Assembly (NCBI GenBank): GCA_020692945.1
Contig: JAIMJY010000004.1
Location: forward strand, 1 to 36,613
Reading direction: 5' to 3'
Source: Caldisericum sp.
GTDB taxonomy: Bacteria > Caldisericota > Caldisericia > Caldisericales > Caldisericaceae
DNA: 36,613 nt
Below, in pieces: positions 18,397 to 26,561 of the stretch; within the stretch, counting starts at the first letter, position 1, and every line of letters starts with the position of its first letter. The position numbers and the translations under genes were made by a program. Below the pieces are notes generated by a model. It searched no databases. It was not told where the DNA came from and saw only the letters and a program-made list of their open reading frames with translations.

Positions 18397-19491
18397 GCTT
18401 CTAAGATTTTTCACACTTTCAATATCAATTATCTCGATTTTTTCGCTTGCCCTTAATTTCTTAATTAAATCTTCTTGGAAATTTTCTTTTGCTTCTGCTC
18501 TCTTCTTGCTCATCAACACATCTATGGCAAATCCTCTTGTCGGAATATCTAGTTTATTATATACAAGAACATCTACAAGATAGAATTTTCCACTATCTTC
18601 TACTACAGTAATAAACGGAACAGTCAAATTATCTAATTCTTTTGGAATATCTCTTAGCCAAACTGGAAGGTCGTTTACATCGTGAAATGGAAATGATTCT
18701 ACAGGCTTTTCTTTATTTGACATGAGGGGTAGCATTTTACTGTCTGGATCTTTCTCTTTTAAAAGCTCATCCTTCATTTTTAGAGCTTCTTCCTTTGTTG
18801 CATATTCTAGTTTAAGTAACGAAATGCTTCCTTTGTATTGTTTCAAAAATTCTTCAATTTCCTCGTCTGTTGGGGATTGTACTTGAATCTCGTTAATAAC
18901 ATTGCTCATCATAGAATGAACAACTGCAGACTTTTCGAGTTCAGGCAAATAATTTTTCTTAAAGAAGTCCTCCTTTGAAAGTCCACTCTCATTTACCATA
19001 TCTTGCGAAGCTTTGCTAAATTCTTGAAATAGTACTTTAGAGCTAGGATCAGCATTGGGGTCAACATTACCTTCTAAGAGGGAGTAGAAAGCCTCTCTTT
19101 GACTTTTGATAAGAGAGTTCAGGTAATTTTGGTCTGCTTTGTATCCTTTGCTTTTAGCGTATTGATAAAGGAGTTTTGGATTAATAATATCATCCAAGGA
19201 TTTAACTGGATCTGGCTCTGTCAATACCTGGGACAAAGCTTCACCCCCAAATTGTTTTTGCATTTCGTATGCATATTCTGATGAAAAATAGTATAGAGCG
19301 ACGTTTGAAAGGTAAATCGGTTCGTCATTGACTTTGGCAACAATTTTGTCATTTTCTTTTACATCTTGGACAGGCCCTGTTATCTTGCTTAGAAATAGAT
19401 TATTTCCGGTAGCTTTTGCATAAATTACGTATGAAACGAAAGTCAAAGAAGCAAGTATTAAAAATATTATAATTATCTTGAACTTTTTCAT
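18385..19491 (-). CDS. SurA/parvulin-like secreted foldase
   Basis: A 368-residue protein. Residues 5-27 are one hydrophobic segment (IIIIFLILASLTFVSYVIYA), a signal anchor or uncleaved signal. The next part resembles the SurA N-terminal domain (NDKIVAKVNDEPIYLSNVALYY). The C-terminal part (KEEALKMKDELLKEK through DSGKFYLVDVLVYNK) follows the layout of a parvulin-type peptidyl-prolyl isomerase domain but is strongly divergent, so isomerase activity is doubtful. It probably assists folding of exported proteins. AGGAGGAAG precedes the start. It likely shares a transcript with the secreted protein upstream (19584-20039), and its stop codon is embedded in the terminator. Confidence 0.65.
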   Translation of the reverse strand: MKKFKIIIIFLILASLTFVSYVIYAKATGNNLFLSKITGPVQDVKENDKIVAKVNDEPIYLSNVALYYFSSEYAYEMQKQFGGEALSQVLTEPDPVKSLDDIINPKLLYQYAKSKGYKADQNYLNSLIKSQREAFYSLLEGNVDPNADPSSKVLFQEFSKASQDMVNESGLSKEDFFKKNYLPELEKSAVVHSMMSNVINEIQVQSPTDEEIEEFLKQYKGSISLLKLEYATKEEALKMKDELLKEKDPDSKMLPLMSNKEKPVESFPFHDVNDLPVWLRDIPKELDNLTVPFITVVEDSGKFYLVDVLVYNKLDIPTRGFAIDVLMSKKRAEAKENFQEDLIKKLRASEKIEIIDIESVKNLRSKNP

Positions 19492-19583
19492 ATTATCTTC
19501 CTCCTAAAAATTAATTTTTGTCCAGGCCTCAAAATAAATTGAAGAGGTAGGACTAAAATAGTAAGGCGGATTAAAACGCCCCA

Positions 19584-20039
19584 TTACAGAGCCCTCAACA
19601 TAACCATGTTGGCAAGTGATATATATATAATATATATATTATATGCTTGACTTGCACAAAGTTTTATCCAGTTAGGACTCATCCAAACTTGATAAGGAGT
19701 CCTTTGGTAGTAGTAAACATGAAAAGTTTGATTACTGGGTTGATTATAGTATATTGTTTGTTCGGGGCCTGACCAATAATCAGTCCATCCACCTGTATTC
19801 GTAACAATTGCGCACCAATCATCATAATAAAAATTGTAATATCCTCCCGAAGGGATTGCTCTTGCTATTAAGCTATTTGAAGTAGTATTTGAAATCCAAG
19901 TGTAAGTATATCCCCAAAAACCAAAGCAATAATGAGTTTGGTTTTCGCGTTTTTCAAAAGATACATAGGCAGAAGCATTTAATGGTAAGATCATAAGGAT
20001 CAAGACAACAATGACAAAGACTGCTAAAATCTTCTTCAT
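19584..20039 (-). CDS. Secreted aromatic-rich protein, 3' end disrupted at an AT tract
   Basis: A 151-residue protein of unknown function. Residues 1-24 are a clear Sec signal peptide (MKKILAVFVIVVLILMILP ending at NASA). The mature part is rich in Tyr, Trp, Asn and Thr with a few Cys (YCFGFWGYTYTWIS, DDWCAIV). The last 23 residues come from, and lie downstream of, an AT dinucleotide tract and look unlike the rest. Removing two bases in the tract opens another frame that continues NPPYYFSPTSSIYFEAWTK and ends at TAG 19504-19506. That gives about 177 residues with matching composition. The encoded form may therefore be a truncated or off-phase version. AAGGAGG precedes the ATG. No family is recognised. 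Confidence 0.65.
   Translation of the reverse strand: MKKILAVFVIVVLILMILPLNASAYVSFEKRENQTHYCFGFWGYTYTWISNTTSNSLIARAIPSGGYYNFYYDDWCAIVTNTGGWTDYWSGPEQTIYYNQPSNQTFHVYYYQRTPYQVWMSPNWIKLCASQAYNIYIIYISLANMVMLRAL
19619..19644. repeat. 26-base AT-only dinucleotide tract inside a coding region
   Basis: Two near-perfect (AT)5 runs, 19619-19629 and 19630-19639, and a short ATAT tail form an A/T-only tract within the 3' part of the secreted-protein gene. Loss of one dinucleotide joins the upstream frame to a 38-codon downstream frame, so slippage here would switch between two C-termini. Confidence 0.8.
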
Positions 20040-20209
20040 TTTTATCCTCCTTAAATTTTATAACTTTCTTTTCATTTTTACAATTCCAATTACCTACTTT
20101 TCGTAAGCAATTTTCAAAAATTCTCACCTCCTACTTACCTTTGAGGAACTATTTCCCCCTTTCAACAACCACCGCCCCCCTTTCGAGGACTAAATTCGTT
20201 CCTCTTCTG
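20040..20209 (-). promoter_or_regulatory. Long, G-rich structured leader of the secreted-protein gene
   Basis: The predicted transcript carries about 160 leader bases. On the minus strand GAGGAAC (20198-20204) can pair with GTTCCTC (20143-20149). Between them lie two copies of GAAAGGGGG (20155-20163 and 20175-20184) separated by GG-containing sequence, a guanine-tract arrangement that could fold into a hairpin or quadruplex. No known riboswitch class is recognised. Confidence 0.4.
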
Positions 20210-20238
20210 ATAATAGTGTAATCGTTTTTTTTTTGCAA
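20210..20238 (-). promoter_or_regulatory. Promoter of the secreted protein/foldase pair
   Basis: On the minus strand TTGCAA (20233-20238) and TATTAT (20210-20215) are spaced by 17 bases, including an A-rich stretch of eight next to the -35 that could act as an UP-like or curved element. Confidence 0.5.
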
Positions 20239-20427
20239 TAGGTTTTAGCGGATTTTACAAGTTTTTTTGAAAAAATCTTCCTTATGAATCCTGCAAGGTA
20301 ACTTTTCAAAATCTACCTACTGAGATATATACTGTATATGTCGAAAAATTTCAGAAAGTTAAAAACGGATTGGGTAAAATAAGCTCGTTTATAGTTTTGG
20401 AAGCAACATTTACGAGGAAGATGCTCT
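20239..20427. other. Intergenic spacer with a short palindrome
   Basis: AT-rich sequence between the secreted-protein promoter and the 3' end of ispE. The only structure seen is the odd palindrome ATATAC-T-GTATAT at 20327-20339, a possible operator. No gene and no clear terminator for ispE were found. Confidence 0.35.
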
Positions 20428-21267
20428 TTATACCGTTTCTGCTATAAAATTTCTGTAGCCTGCTTTTTGTAATTTATAGGAAACTTTTTCTGCTTTTTCT
20501 CTGCTTTCAAAGAGTGAAAATATTGAGGAACCAGAGCCTGTAAGGTGAAATTTAACGCCTGAGACATGCTGAGTGTTATCAAAAAGCCTTTTATATTGTT
20601 TATCGTTTTGCTTAAAGATCACTTCGAAGTCGTTGTAAAGCACGCCATTCAGATCGTCTATTGAGTAATTTTTTGAAAGTAGCAAAGCCATTTCTTTTGC
20701 TTTTGCGCCACTTGAAAAAGAGCCAAATCTGTCGAAGAGGTCATACGCGATTTTCGTAGGCGAGTGAAAATCCGGAAAAACCAAGAGCACAAAACATTTC
20801 TTGAGGTTTGTGATTGGCTCAATAACTTCGCCCCTTCCACTCACAAGAGCAGTCGATCCATTGAAGAAAAACGGAACATCAGACCCAATCAGAGTACCTA
20901 ATTCAAGAAGCTTATCGCAAGACAAGGGGTTTCCAAAAAAATTATTCAAAAGCGTTAGAGTTGCTTTTGAATCCGAGCTTCCACCACCGAGACCAGACCC
21001 AACAGGGATACTTTTTTTCACGGAAATAGCAACTGGCTCTAAAATTGAGCTTGTTTCTCTGAACAAGTCTCTTGCAATGTGGACAGTGGTAACTCTTGAG
21101 TAAACCTGCTTATTGAAGGTAACCTCATCCATAAAGGCTTTTTCAATATTGATTCGATCGCTAAGTTTTATTTTCTGAAAAATTGATATAATTTCATGGT
21201 AGCCTTCCTGGAGGCTTCCTGTAATTTCAAGAGTCAAATTTAATTTTGCATATGCGTTTTCCACCAT
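20428..21267 (-). CDS. ispE: 4-diphosphocytidyl-2-C-methyl-D-erythritol kinase
   Basis: A 279-residue GHMP kinase of the non-mevalonate (MEP) isoprenoid pathway; it phosphorylates CDP-methylerythritol at the 2-position. It begins ENAYAKLNLTLEITG, has the GHMP ATP-binding motif PVGSGLGGGSSDSKATL near residue 90, and ends with the HLTGSGSSIFSLFES motif. The start is placed at 21267 because conserved IspE sequence begins there; the frame is open a further 30 codons upstream, but that extension is not family-like. A TATAAT lies only six bases before this ATG, so the mRNA may be leaderless. The gene is divergent from pheS. Confidence 0.93.
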   Translation of the reverse strand: MVENAYAKLNLTLEITGSLQEGYHEIISIFQKIKLSDRINIEKAFMDEVTFNKQVYSRVTTVHIARDLFRETSSILEPVAISVKKSIPVGSGLGGGSSDSKATLTLLNNFFGNPLSCDKLLELGTLIGSDVPFFFNGSTALVSGRGEVIEPITNLKKCFVLLVFPDFHSPTKIAYDLFDRFGSFSSGAKAKEMALLLSKNYSIDDLNGVLYNDFEVIFKQNDKQYKRLFDNTQHVSGVKFHLTGSGSSIFSLFESREKAEKVSYKLQKAGYRNFIAETV

Positions 21268-21273
21268 AGGTAT

Positions 21274-21301
21274 ATTATACGAAAACGATAATAATTTGTA
21301 A
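21274..21301 (-). promoter_or_regulatory. ispE promoter, probably giving a leaderless mRNA
   Basis: On the minus strand TTACAA (21296-21301), 16 bases, then a perfect TATAAT (21274-21279). The ATG begins six bases after the -10, where transcription would normally start, and no Shine-Dalgarno site is present. Confidence 0.5.
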
Positions 21302-21319
21302 GATATAATTGCCTTTTTA

Positions 21320-21347
21320 TTGACTTTTATATTAAACTCGATACAAT
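21320..21347 (+). promoter_or_regulatory. Promoter of pheST operon
   Basis: TTGACT (21320-21325) and TACAAT (21342-21347) are spaced by 16 bases, the same hexamer and spacing as at 11257 and 10853. The predicted leader is about 110 bases. Confidence 0.65.
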
Positions 21348-21412
21348 TAAATAACACAAAGCAATTTATTATTCCTAAATTGCGAAAAAAAAACTAAATA
21401 TTGCGAAAGGAA

Positions 21413-21428
21413 AATCGCTCACGCGATT
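21413..21428 (+). promoter_or_regulatory. Hairpin in the pheS leader
   Basis: AATCGC (21413-21418) and GCGATT (21423-21428) form a perfect six-base stem with a TCAC loop, 35 bases before the pheS ATG. No T run follows and no T-box specifier or antiterminator is recognised, so any regulatory role is uncertain. Confidence 0.3.
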
Positions 21429-21462
21429 CCAAATGTCTAAAAGTTAGGATGGAGGCAATTTA

Positions 21463-22479
21463 ATGCAGGAAATAGAAAAGATAAAAAAGCGCTTCGAAGA
21501 TGAGATTCTTACCGTTATGGCCTCAGAAATCAAGGAGCTTGAGATTAAATACCTTGGAAGAAAGGGAATGATTGCGGTTTTCTTTCAAGAAATAAAAAAT
21601 GTACCAGAAGGCAAGAAACGAAAATTTGGACAAGATGTGAATGAACTCAAGGCATATATTGAGGAAATAATAAAAGCGCGCCTTGAAGAAATTAAAAGTC
21701 AGGAAAATTTAAAGAGTCTGGAAAAAGATAAAATCGACGTAACAATGACTGGACTAAGGTTGTCCAACGGGGCTCCTAACATTATCACTCAAACGATTAG
21801 AGAAGTAGAGGATATTTTCGTTTCAATGGGCTTTGACGTAATGACAGGACCGGAAATCGAAAGCGATTATTATAACTTTGAAGCACTAAACATACCGGAG
21901 TATCACCCAGCAAGAGACATGCAAGATACTTTTTATTTAGCCCAGAAAATGCTCTTGAGGACTCAAACATCGCCAATCCAAATAAGGACAATGGAGACAT
22001 ACAAGCCACCTATCAGAATGATTGCAACGGGACGCTGCTTTAGGAGGGACGCTGCAGATAGCTCTCATTTTCCGATCTTTCACCAGATTGAAGGTTTAGT
22101 TGTTGATAAGAAGGTTTCTTTTGCGAACCTCAAGGGAACTCTATCTGAATTCGCGAAACGAATGTTTGGTAAAAATTCCAGAATAAGATTTTCCCCGTCA
22201 TATTTTCCTTTCGTAGAGCCTGGTGCAGAAACAGCAATTAGCTGTGTGATGTGTGGAGGAAAAGGTTGTCCTGTCTGTAAGTATTCTGGTTGGCTTGAAA
22301 TGGGTGGATCTGGAATGGTACATCCAAATGTTCTTCGAAATGTTAGCATTGAACCAGAGGAGTACCAGGGCTTTGCGTTTGGTTGGGGCATAGAAAGGAT
22401 TGCTATGGTAAAGTACGAGATACCTGACATTAGGATGTTTTACCAGAATGATTTACGATTCCTTAGGCAGTTCAAATAA
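21463..22479 (+). CDS. pheS: Phenylalanyl-tRNA synthetase alpha subunit
   Basis: A 338-residue catalytic subunit that charges tRNA-Phe as an alpha2-beta2 tetramer. The N-terminal coiled coil (about 1-80) precedes the class II core with FHQIEGLVVDKKVSF (motif 2 region) and FAFGWGIERIAMVKY (motif 3). The Cys cluster CVMCGGKGCPVCKYSGW before the GMVHPNVL segment is normal for many bacterial PheS proteins. GGAGG lies just upstream of the ATG. It is the first gene of a run pheS-pheT-polX-mutS2, an order related to that of Bacillus and other Firmicutes. Confidence 0.97.
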   Translation: MQEIEKIKKRFEDEILTVMASEIKELEIKYLGRKGMIAVFFQEIKNVPEGKKRKFGQDVNELKAYIEEIIKARLEEIKSQENLKSLEKDKIDVTMTGLRLSNGAPNIITQTIREVEDIFVSMGFDVMTGPEIESDYYNFEALNIPEYHPARDMQDTFYLAQKMLLRTQTSPIQIRTMETYKPPIRMIATGRCFRRDAADSSHFPIFHQIEGLVVDKKVSFANLKGTLSEFAKRMFGKNSRIRFSPSYFPFVEPGAETAISCVMCGGKGCPVCKYSGWLEMGGSGMVHPNVLRNVSIEPEEYQGFAFGWGIERIAMVKYEIPDIRMFYQNDLRFLRQFK

Positions 22480-22509
22480 TCACTGACAAAAGAGAAAAAG
22501 AGGTTAAAA

Positions 22510-24897
22510 ATGCTTATTTCAATGAAGTTAATAAAAGAAACTATACCAAACAATTACAGTGCAAGCCAACTTGCAGAAAAATTAACATCTTTAGGAATTG
22601 AGGTTGAAGGAATCAGAAAAATAAAGCATAATTTTAAACACATCACTACAGGTAAAATCGAAAATATAGAGTTAATACATGACACAAAACTCTTCAAAAG
22701 CATAATTAATACAGGAAAAGAAAAACTCCAGATAATTACTGCGGCTACAAACCTTAAAACAGGTAATATTATACCCGTTGCTCTGCCTGGTAGTAAGATT
22801 GCTAATGGAACAGCAGTTGGCAAAAAGAATTTCAAAGGTGTAGATTCCCATGGAATGCTTTGTTCCGTAAGCGAGCTAGGCATCGAAAATGACCTCGTAA
22901 GTAATGAAGAAAAAGAAGGAATATTTTTGCTTCCTACTGACACACCAATCGGAGTACCTTTTGAGAACGTATTACCAGTAGACGACGAACTTTTCGAGGT
23001 TTCTCTTCTACCAGATCGGGCTGATGCATTTTACCTTGCCGGAATTGCACGCTGGGTTGAAATAATAATGGCAAGAGACGAGAATCGCCCTGCCAATTTC
23101 TCTAAAATAGGACAATTACCAGATATTCAAGCATTTGGAAAAAACGACGTTGAAATTGAAATTAGCTCTAAAGATATGTGTCCTTTTTACTCAGGACGAA
23201 TCATCAGAAACATTTACGTCAAAAAGAGCTCTCTGAACCTTCGCCAAAAACTTTTTCTTTTAAAAATTCGTCCTATAAACAATATCGTAGATGTAACAAA
23301 TTACATAATGAAGTTTTACGGACAACCCCTACATGCTTTTGACTTTGATAGGCTAAATGGCAAGATAATTGTAAGGACAGCCAAAGTAGGAGAGAAACTA
23401 ACGACACTAGATGGAGTAGAAAGAAAGTTAAATAACCACAACCTGCTTATTTCAGATGATAGTGGACCAATTGCAATAGCTGGAGTAATGGGAGGAGAAG
23501 AAACAGCAGTCACCGAAACAACAAAAAACATCTTTCTTGAAAGCGCCTATTTCAGTGGACAAGCGATCGCAAAGAGCTCAAGAAGCTTAGGATTAATAAC
23601 AGATGCTTCAACTCTTTATGAGAAAGGAATAGACTACAAATTTCAATCAAGTGCATCAAAACTTGCAGCAAACCTTATGAAAGCAGAAGCTAACGGAAGC
23701 CCTTCAGAAGAAAGAACTGTTTCATATATTTTAAAGAAACAACAAGTAAAGGTAAGGTATGATAGAATTAACTCAATTTTAGGAGAAGAAGTCTCCCCGA
23801 GCGATGTTAAAAAGTATTTTGATTTCGAGGGCTTTAAATACGTTGACCAAGGCGACAAACTACTTGTGAATGCTCCCTCGTTTAGGCAGGATATTAACAT
23901 TGAAGAAGACCTAATCGAAGAAGTAGTAAGAATGAAAGGCTACAACGAGTTCAAAGAAAAAATGCTTGAAGGCAAAATAAAAAGTGGCAGTAGAACTGAA
24001 TTTGAAGACTTCTTACTGAGACTGAAGGATAAACTCGTAGCACTCGGATTAGTTGAGGTGAATACAGTATCTCTTGTTGGAATTCCTCTACTCCAATCAG
24101 TTAAGTTCTCTGATGCAGAAGAGTTAGTAGAACTAGTTAATCCGCTTTCTGAAGAAATGAAGTATCTTCGGCCGACATTGTTGGCTACAGTTTATGAAGT
24201 GCTCGAGAGGAATATTAACGTAGGAGTTGAAGATATAGCAATTTTTGAAATTGGCAAAATATTTCATAAAACAAATAAATATTTCGAAAAAACCCAGCTT
24301 GGAATAATGTTGCATGGAAAAAGGGTAGAAGAAAATGGATTAAAAGTCAGTTTAAAATATGATTTCTTTTACTTGAAAGGACTTGTTGAAGAAATTTTCG
24401 AAGGACTGAATATAGCAGTAAATTTTTCTCAAAAAGAATATCCCGCTCTTCACCCTTTCCAAGTAGAAGAAATAATCGCTGATGGGAAAGAAATAGGATG
24501 CTTTGGACGATTAAATAAAGACCTCGAAAAGAATTCCTACTATGCTTCAATTGGGGTCGATGAACTCTACAAATTGTATGTTAAGAAAATAAAATTTATC
24601 CCTTATTCAATATACCCTCCTGTAAAAAGAGACATTGCAATTGTCCTAAATGGCGAGGTGCCTGAACAATCAGTAAGAGAGGCGATATTCGGGTTGAGAA
24701 TTAGAGAACTGAAGAGCGCTACGCTATTTGATGTCTACAAAGGAGCTCCCCTCCCCAATCAAAAAAAGAGTTTAGCGTATTCCCTTGAGTTCTCTTCTTT
24801 TGATAAAACACTAACAGGAGAAGAAGTCGATAAATTTATTAATGAAATAGAGCTTTCCATTAAGGAGAAAGTGCAAGGCGAATTGAGAAAGAAATGA
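22510..24897 (+). CDS. pheT: Phenylalanyl-tRNA synthetase beta subunit
   Basis: A 795-residue beta subunit of full length. In order it has an EMAP/tRNA-binding domain (about residues 40-150, with the SHGMLCSVSELGI segment), the B3/B4 editing domain, and the B5 domain. It ends with the anticodon-binding FDX-ACB domain (YPPVKRDIAIVL to the C-terminus). GVMGGEETAVTETTKNIFLE is the conserved end of the editing core. The start MLISMKLIKE is taken because GAGG lies before it; the Met at codon 5 is an alternative. It overlaps the PolX-like gene by four bases, so translation is coupled. Confidence 0.96.
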   Translation: MLISMKLIKETIPNNYSASQLAEKLTSLGIEVEGIRKIKHNFKHITTGKIENIELIHDTKLFKSIINTGKEKLQIITAATNLKTGNIIPVALPGSKIANGTAVGKKNFKGVDSHGMLCSVSELGIENDLVSNEEKEGIFLLPTDTPIGVPFENVLPVDDELFEVSLLPDRADAFYLAGIARWVEIIMARDENRPANFSKIGQLPDIQAFGKNDVEIEISSKDMCPFYSGRIIRNIYVKKSSLNLRQKLFLLKIRPINNIVDVTNYIMKFYGQPLHAFDFDRLNGKIIVRTAKVGEKLTTLDGVERKLNNHNLLISDDSGPIAIAGVMGGEETAVTETTKNIFLESAYFSGQAIAKSSRSLGLITDASTLYEKGIDYKFQSSASKLAANLMKAEANGSPSEERTVSYILKKQQVKVRYDRINSILGEEVSPSDVKKYFDFEGFKYVDQGDKLLVNAPSFRQDINIEEDLIEEVVRMKGYNEFKEKMLEGKIKSGSRTEFEDFLLRLKDKLVALGLVEVNTVSLVGIPLLQSVKFSDAEELVELVNPLSEEMKYLRPTLLATVYEVLERNINVGVEDIAIFEIGKIFHKTNKYFEKTQLGIMLHGKRVEENGLKVSLKYDFFYLKGLVEEIFEGLNIAVNFSQKEYPALHPFQVEEIIADGKEIGCFGRLNKDLEKNSYYASIGVDELYKLYVKKIKFIPYSIYPPVKRDIAIVLNGEVPEQSVREAIFGLRIRELKSATLFDVYKGAPLPNQKKSLAYSLEFSSFDKTLTGEEVDKFINEIELSIKEKVQGELRKK

Positions 24898-26561
24898 CCA
24901 ATTGGGAAATAGCCCAGAATCTACTCTACTTAAAGCTTCTTCTTGAGCTTAGCAAAAACAAATATTTGGCTTCCTTTTATGAAAGTGCTGCTTACACTGT
25001 CAGTGTATTAGATTATCCTATATTTGCTAGCACAAATTTATTTTTTCTTCCAGTGCAAATGCAAAATGCAATAGAAGAACTGATAGAAACTGGGGGTTCC
25101 GTATTAAAAGAGAATCTTGAGCGCAAGGTTCCCAAAAGTCTAAGAATTATTGCTCGGATTCCTGGTCTCAGGCCTGAAAATGCAGTTAAAATTTATGAAA
25201 CACTTGACGTTGATTCAATTTCTGATATTAAACGTGTACTAAATAAAGGAAAAATTATACAAGAATTCGGCTCTCGTTTCGACGAACAAATTAGAAGAGG
25301 CCTAATTGAATATGAAAAAGGCAGAAACGAACTAAGCCTTTTTGATGGATATTCATACGCAAAATCAATCACCCACAACATAAACAAAGACCTAAAAATA
25401 GATGTTGCGGGAAGCACACGAAGAGGAAAAGAAATTGTAAACAATGTCGATTTTGTAGTGTGTAGCAGCCTCGACTCTTTTGTTCCAATCATATTAAACT
25501 TGATTCCTGTGAAAATGCTCGAGAGAAAAGGCAGCGACAGTTTACTTATTAAAGATAGGTTTGGCAATATTCTAAAATTTTATTTTGTTGAAGAAAAATA
25601 CTTCTATTCAGCTCTTCAATATTTCACTGGTTCAAAAGCACACAATAAAGAAATTTTACAAATAGCAAAAGGAAGGGGCTTTAAAACGTCCAAGCCAGGG
25701 TATGTGTTGGCTGAAGCACAAAGTGAAGAAGACTTTTACAAAATGCTCAACATGCAGTACATACCACCAGAAATAAGGGAAGGGGAAGAAGAAATTGGAC
25801 TTGCAAGGTGTTATTCTTTGCCAAAACTGCTTGAGAACAACGACGTTAAAGGAGATCTTCATATGCATTCAGATTTTAGCGATGGGACAAATACAATTAG
25901 CGACATGAAAGAAGAAGGGACTTACCATAAATATAATTACATAGCAATAACCGACCATTCGCTTTCTTTAAAAATAGCTCACGGTCTTTCAAGAGAAAGA
26001 TTGTATAAAGAAATAGAAGTTATTGATAAAATAAATATGGATAAAATGGAACCGTATATTTTAAAAGGAATTGAAACGGAAATTAACTTTGACGGAAGCG
26101 TTGATACGACCCCTGAAGATAGAAGTAAACTTGATGTCGTTATTGGAGCCCTTCATAACTTTTCTCAGAGCAGTTATGAAAATACCGACAGAGTTATTAA
26201 AGCAATAAAAAGTGGTATAATTAATTGTATAGCTCACCCCACAGGAAGAATTATTCGTGCGAGAGAACCTATGAATATTGATTTTGGCAAAGTTGTAGAA
26301 GAATCAGCTTCGAGTAACGTGGCGCTTGAGGTAAACTTGTTTCCAAATAGAATGGACCTATCCACAGGTTTTATTAAACAAGCACGAATGGGAGGAGCTA
26401 AACTCTTTTCGATTGGTACTGATGCACATAATGCAGGCCATTTGAATTTTATGGAATACGGTTTAAAAATATTAAGGAGGGCTTGGGTTAGACCTGAAGA
26501 GGTTTTGAATACATACGATCTGGAGGATTTGAGAGAGATACTATGGACCAAGAAACATTAA
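24894..26561 (+). CDS. polX: PolX/PHP protein with intact nuclease but degenerate polymerase site
   Basis: A 555-residue protein laid out like bacterial DNA polymerase X. It has an N-terminal helical region with a helix-hairpin-helix (RIPGLRPENAVKIYETL), a Pol beta-like core (about 95-315) and a C-terminal PHP domain (about 318-555). The core retains GSTRRGKE (173-180) and YFTGS (243-247). Of the three metal-binding aspartates of polymerase beta, Asp190 is Asn184, Asp192 is kept as Asp186, and Asp256 is Lys228, counted back from YFTGS. Nucleotide transfer is therefore unlikely. The PHP site is complete: DLHMHSDFSDG, AITDHS, KGIETEI, GALHN, AHPTGR and IGTDAH. It should act as a PHP 3'-exonuclease or AP-site nuclease in base repair. 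The gene overlaps pheT and mutS2. Confidence 0.88.
   Translation: MTNWEIAQNLLYLKLLLELSKNKYLASFYESAAYTVSVLDYPIFASTNLFFLPVQMQNAIEELIETGGSVLKENLERKVPKSLRIIARIPGLRPENAVKIYETLDVDSISDIKRVLNKGKIIQEFGSRFDEQIRRGLIEYEKGRNELSLFDGYSYAKSITHNINKDLKIDVAGSTRRGKEIVNNVDFVVCSSLDSFVPIILNLIPVKMLERKGSDSLLIKDRFGNILKFYFVEEKYFYSALQYFTGSKAHNKEILQIAKGRGFKTSKPGYVLAEAQSEEDFYKMLNMQYIPPEIREGEEEIGLARCYSLPKLLENNDVKGDLHMHSDFSDGTNTISDMKEEGTYHKYNYIAITDHSLSLKIAHGLSRERLYKEIEVIDKINMDKMEPYILKGIETEINFDGSVDTTPEDRSKLDVVIGALHNFSQSSYENTDRVIKAIKSGIINCIAHPTGRIIRAREPMNIDFGKVVEESASSNVALEVNLFPNRMDLSTGFIKQARMGGAKLFSIGTDAHNAGHLNFMEYGLKILRRAWVRPEEVLNTYDLEDLREILWTKKH

Noticed and set aside
20327-20339. ATATAC-T-GTATAT palindrome as an operator
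   Set aside because: Single copy in AT-rich DNA at the 3' side of ispE, far from any start; not enough to call a site.
21358-21462. T-box riboswitch in the pheS leader
   Set aside because: Leader is only about 110 bases and no specifier loop or T-box bulge sequence is seen.
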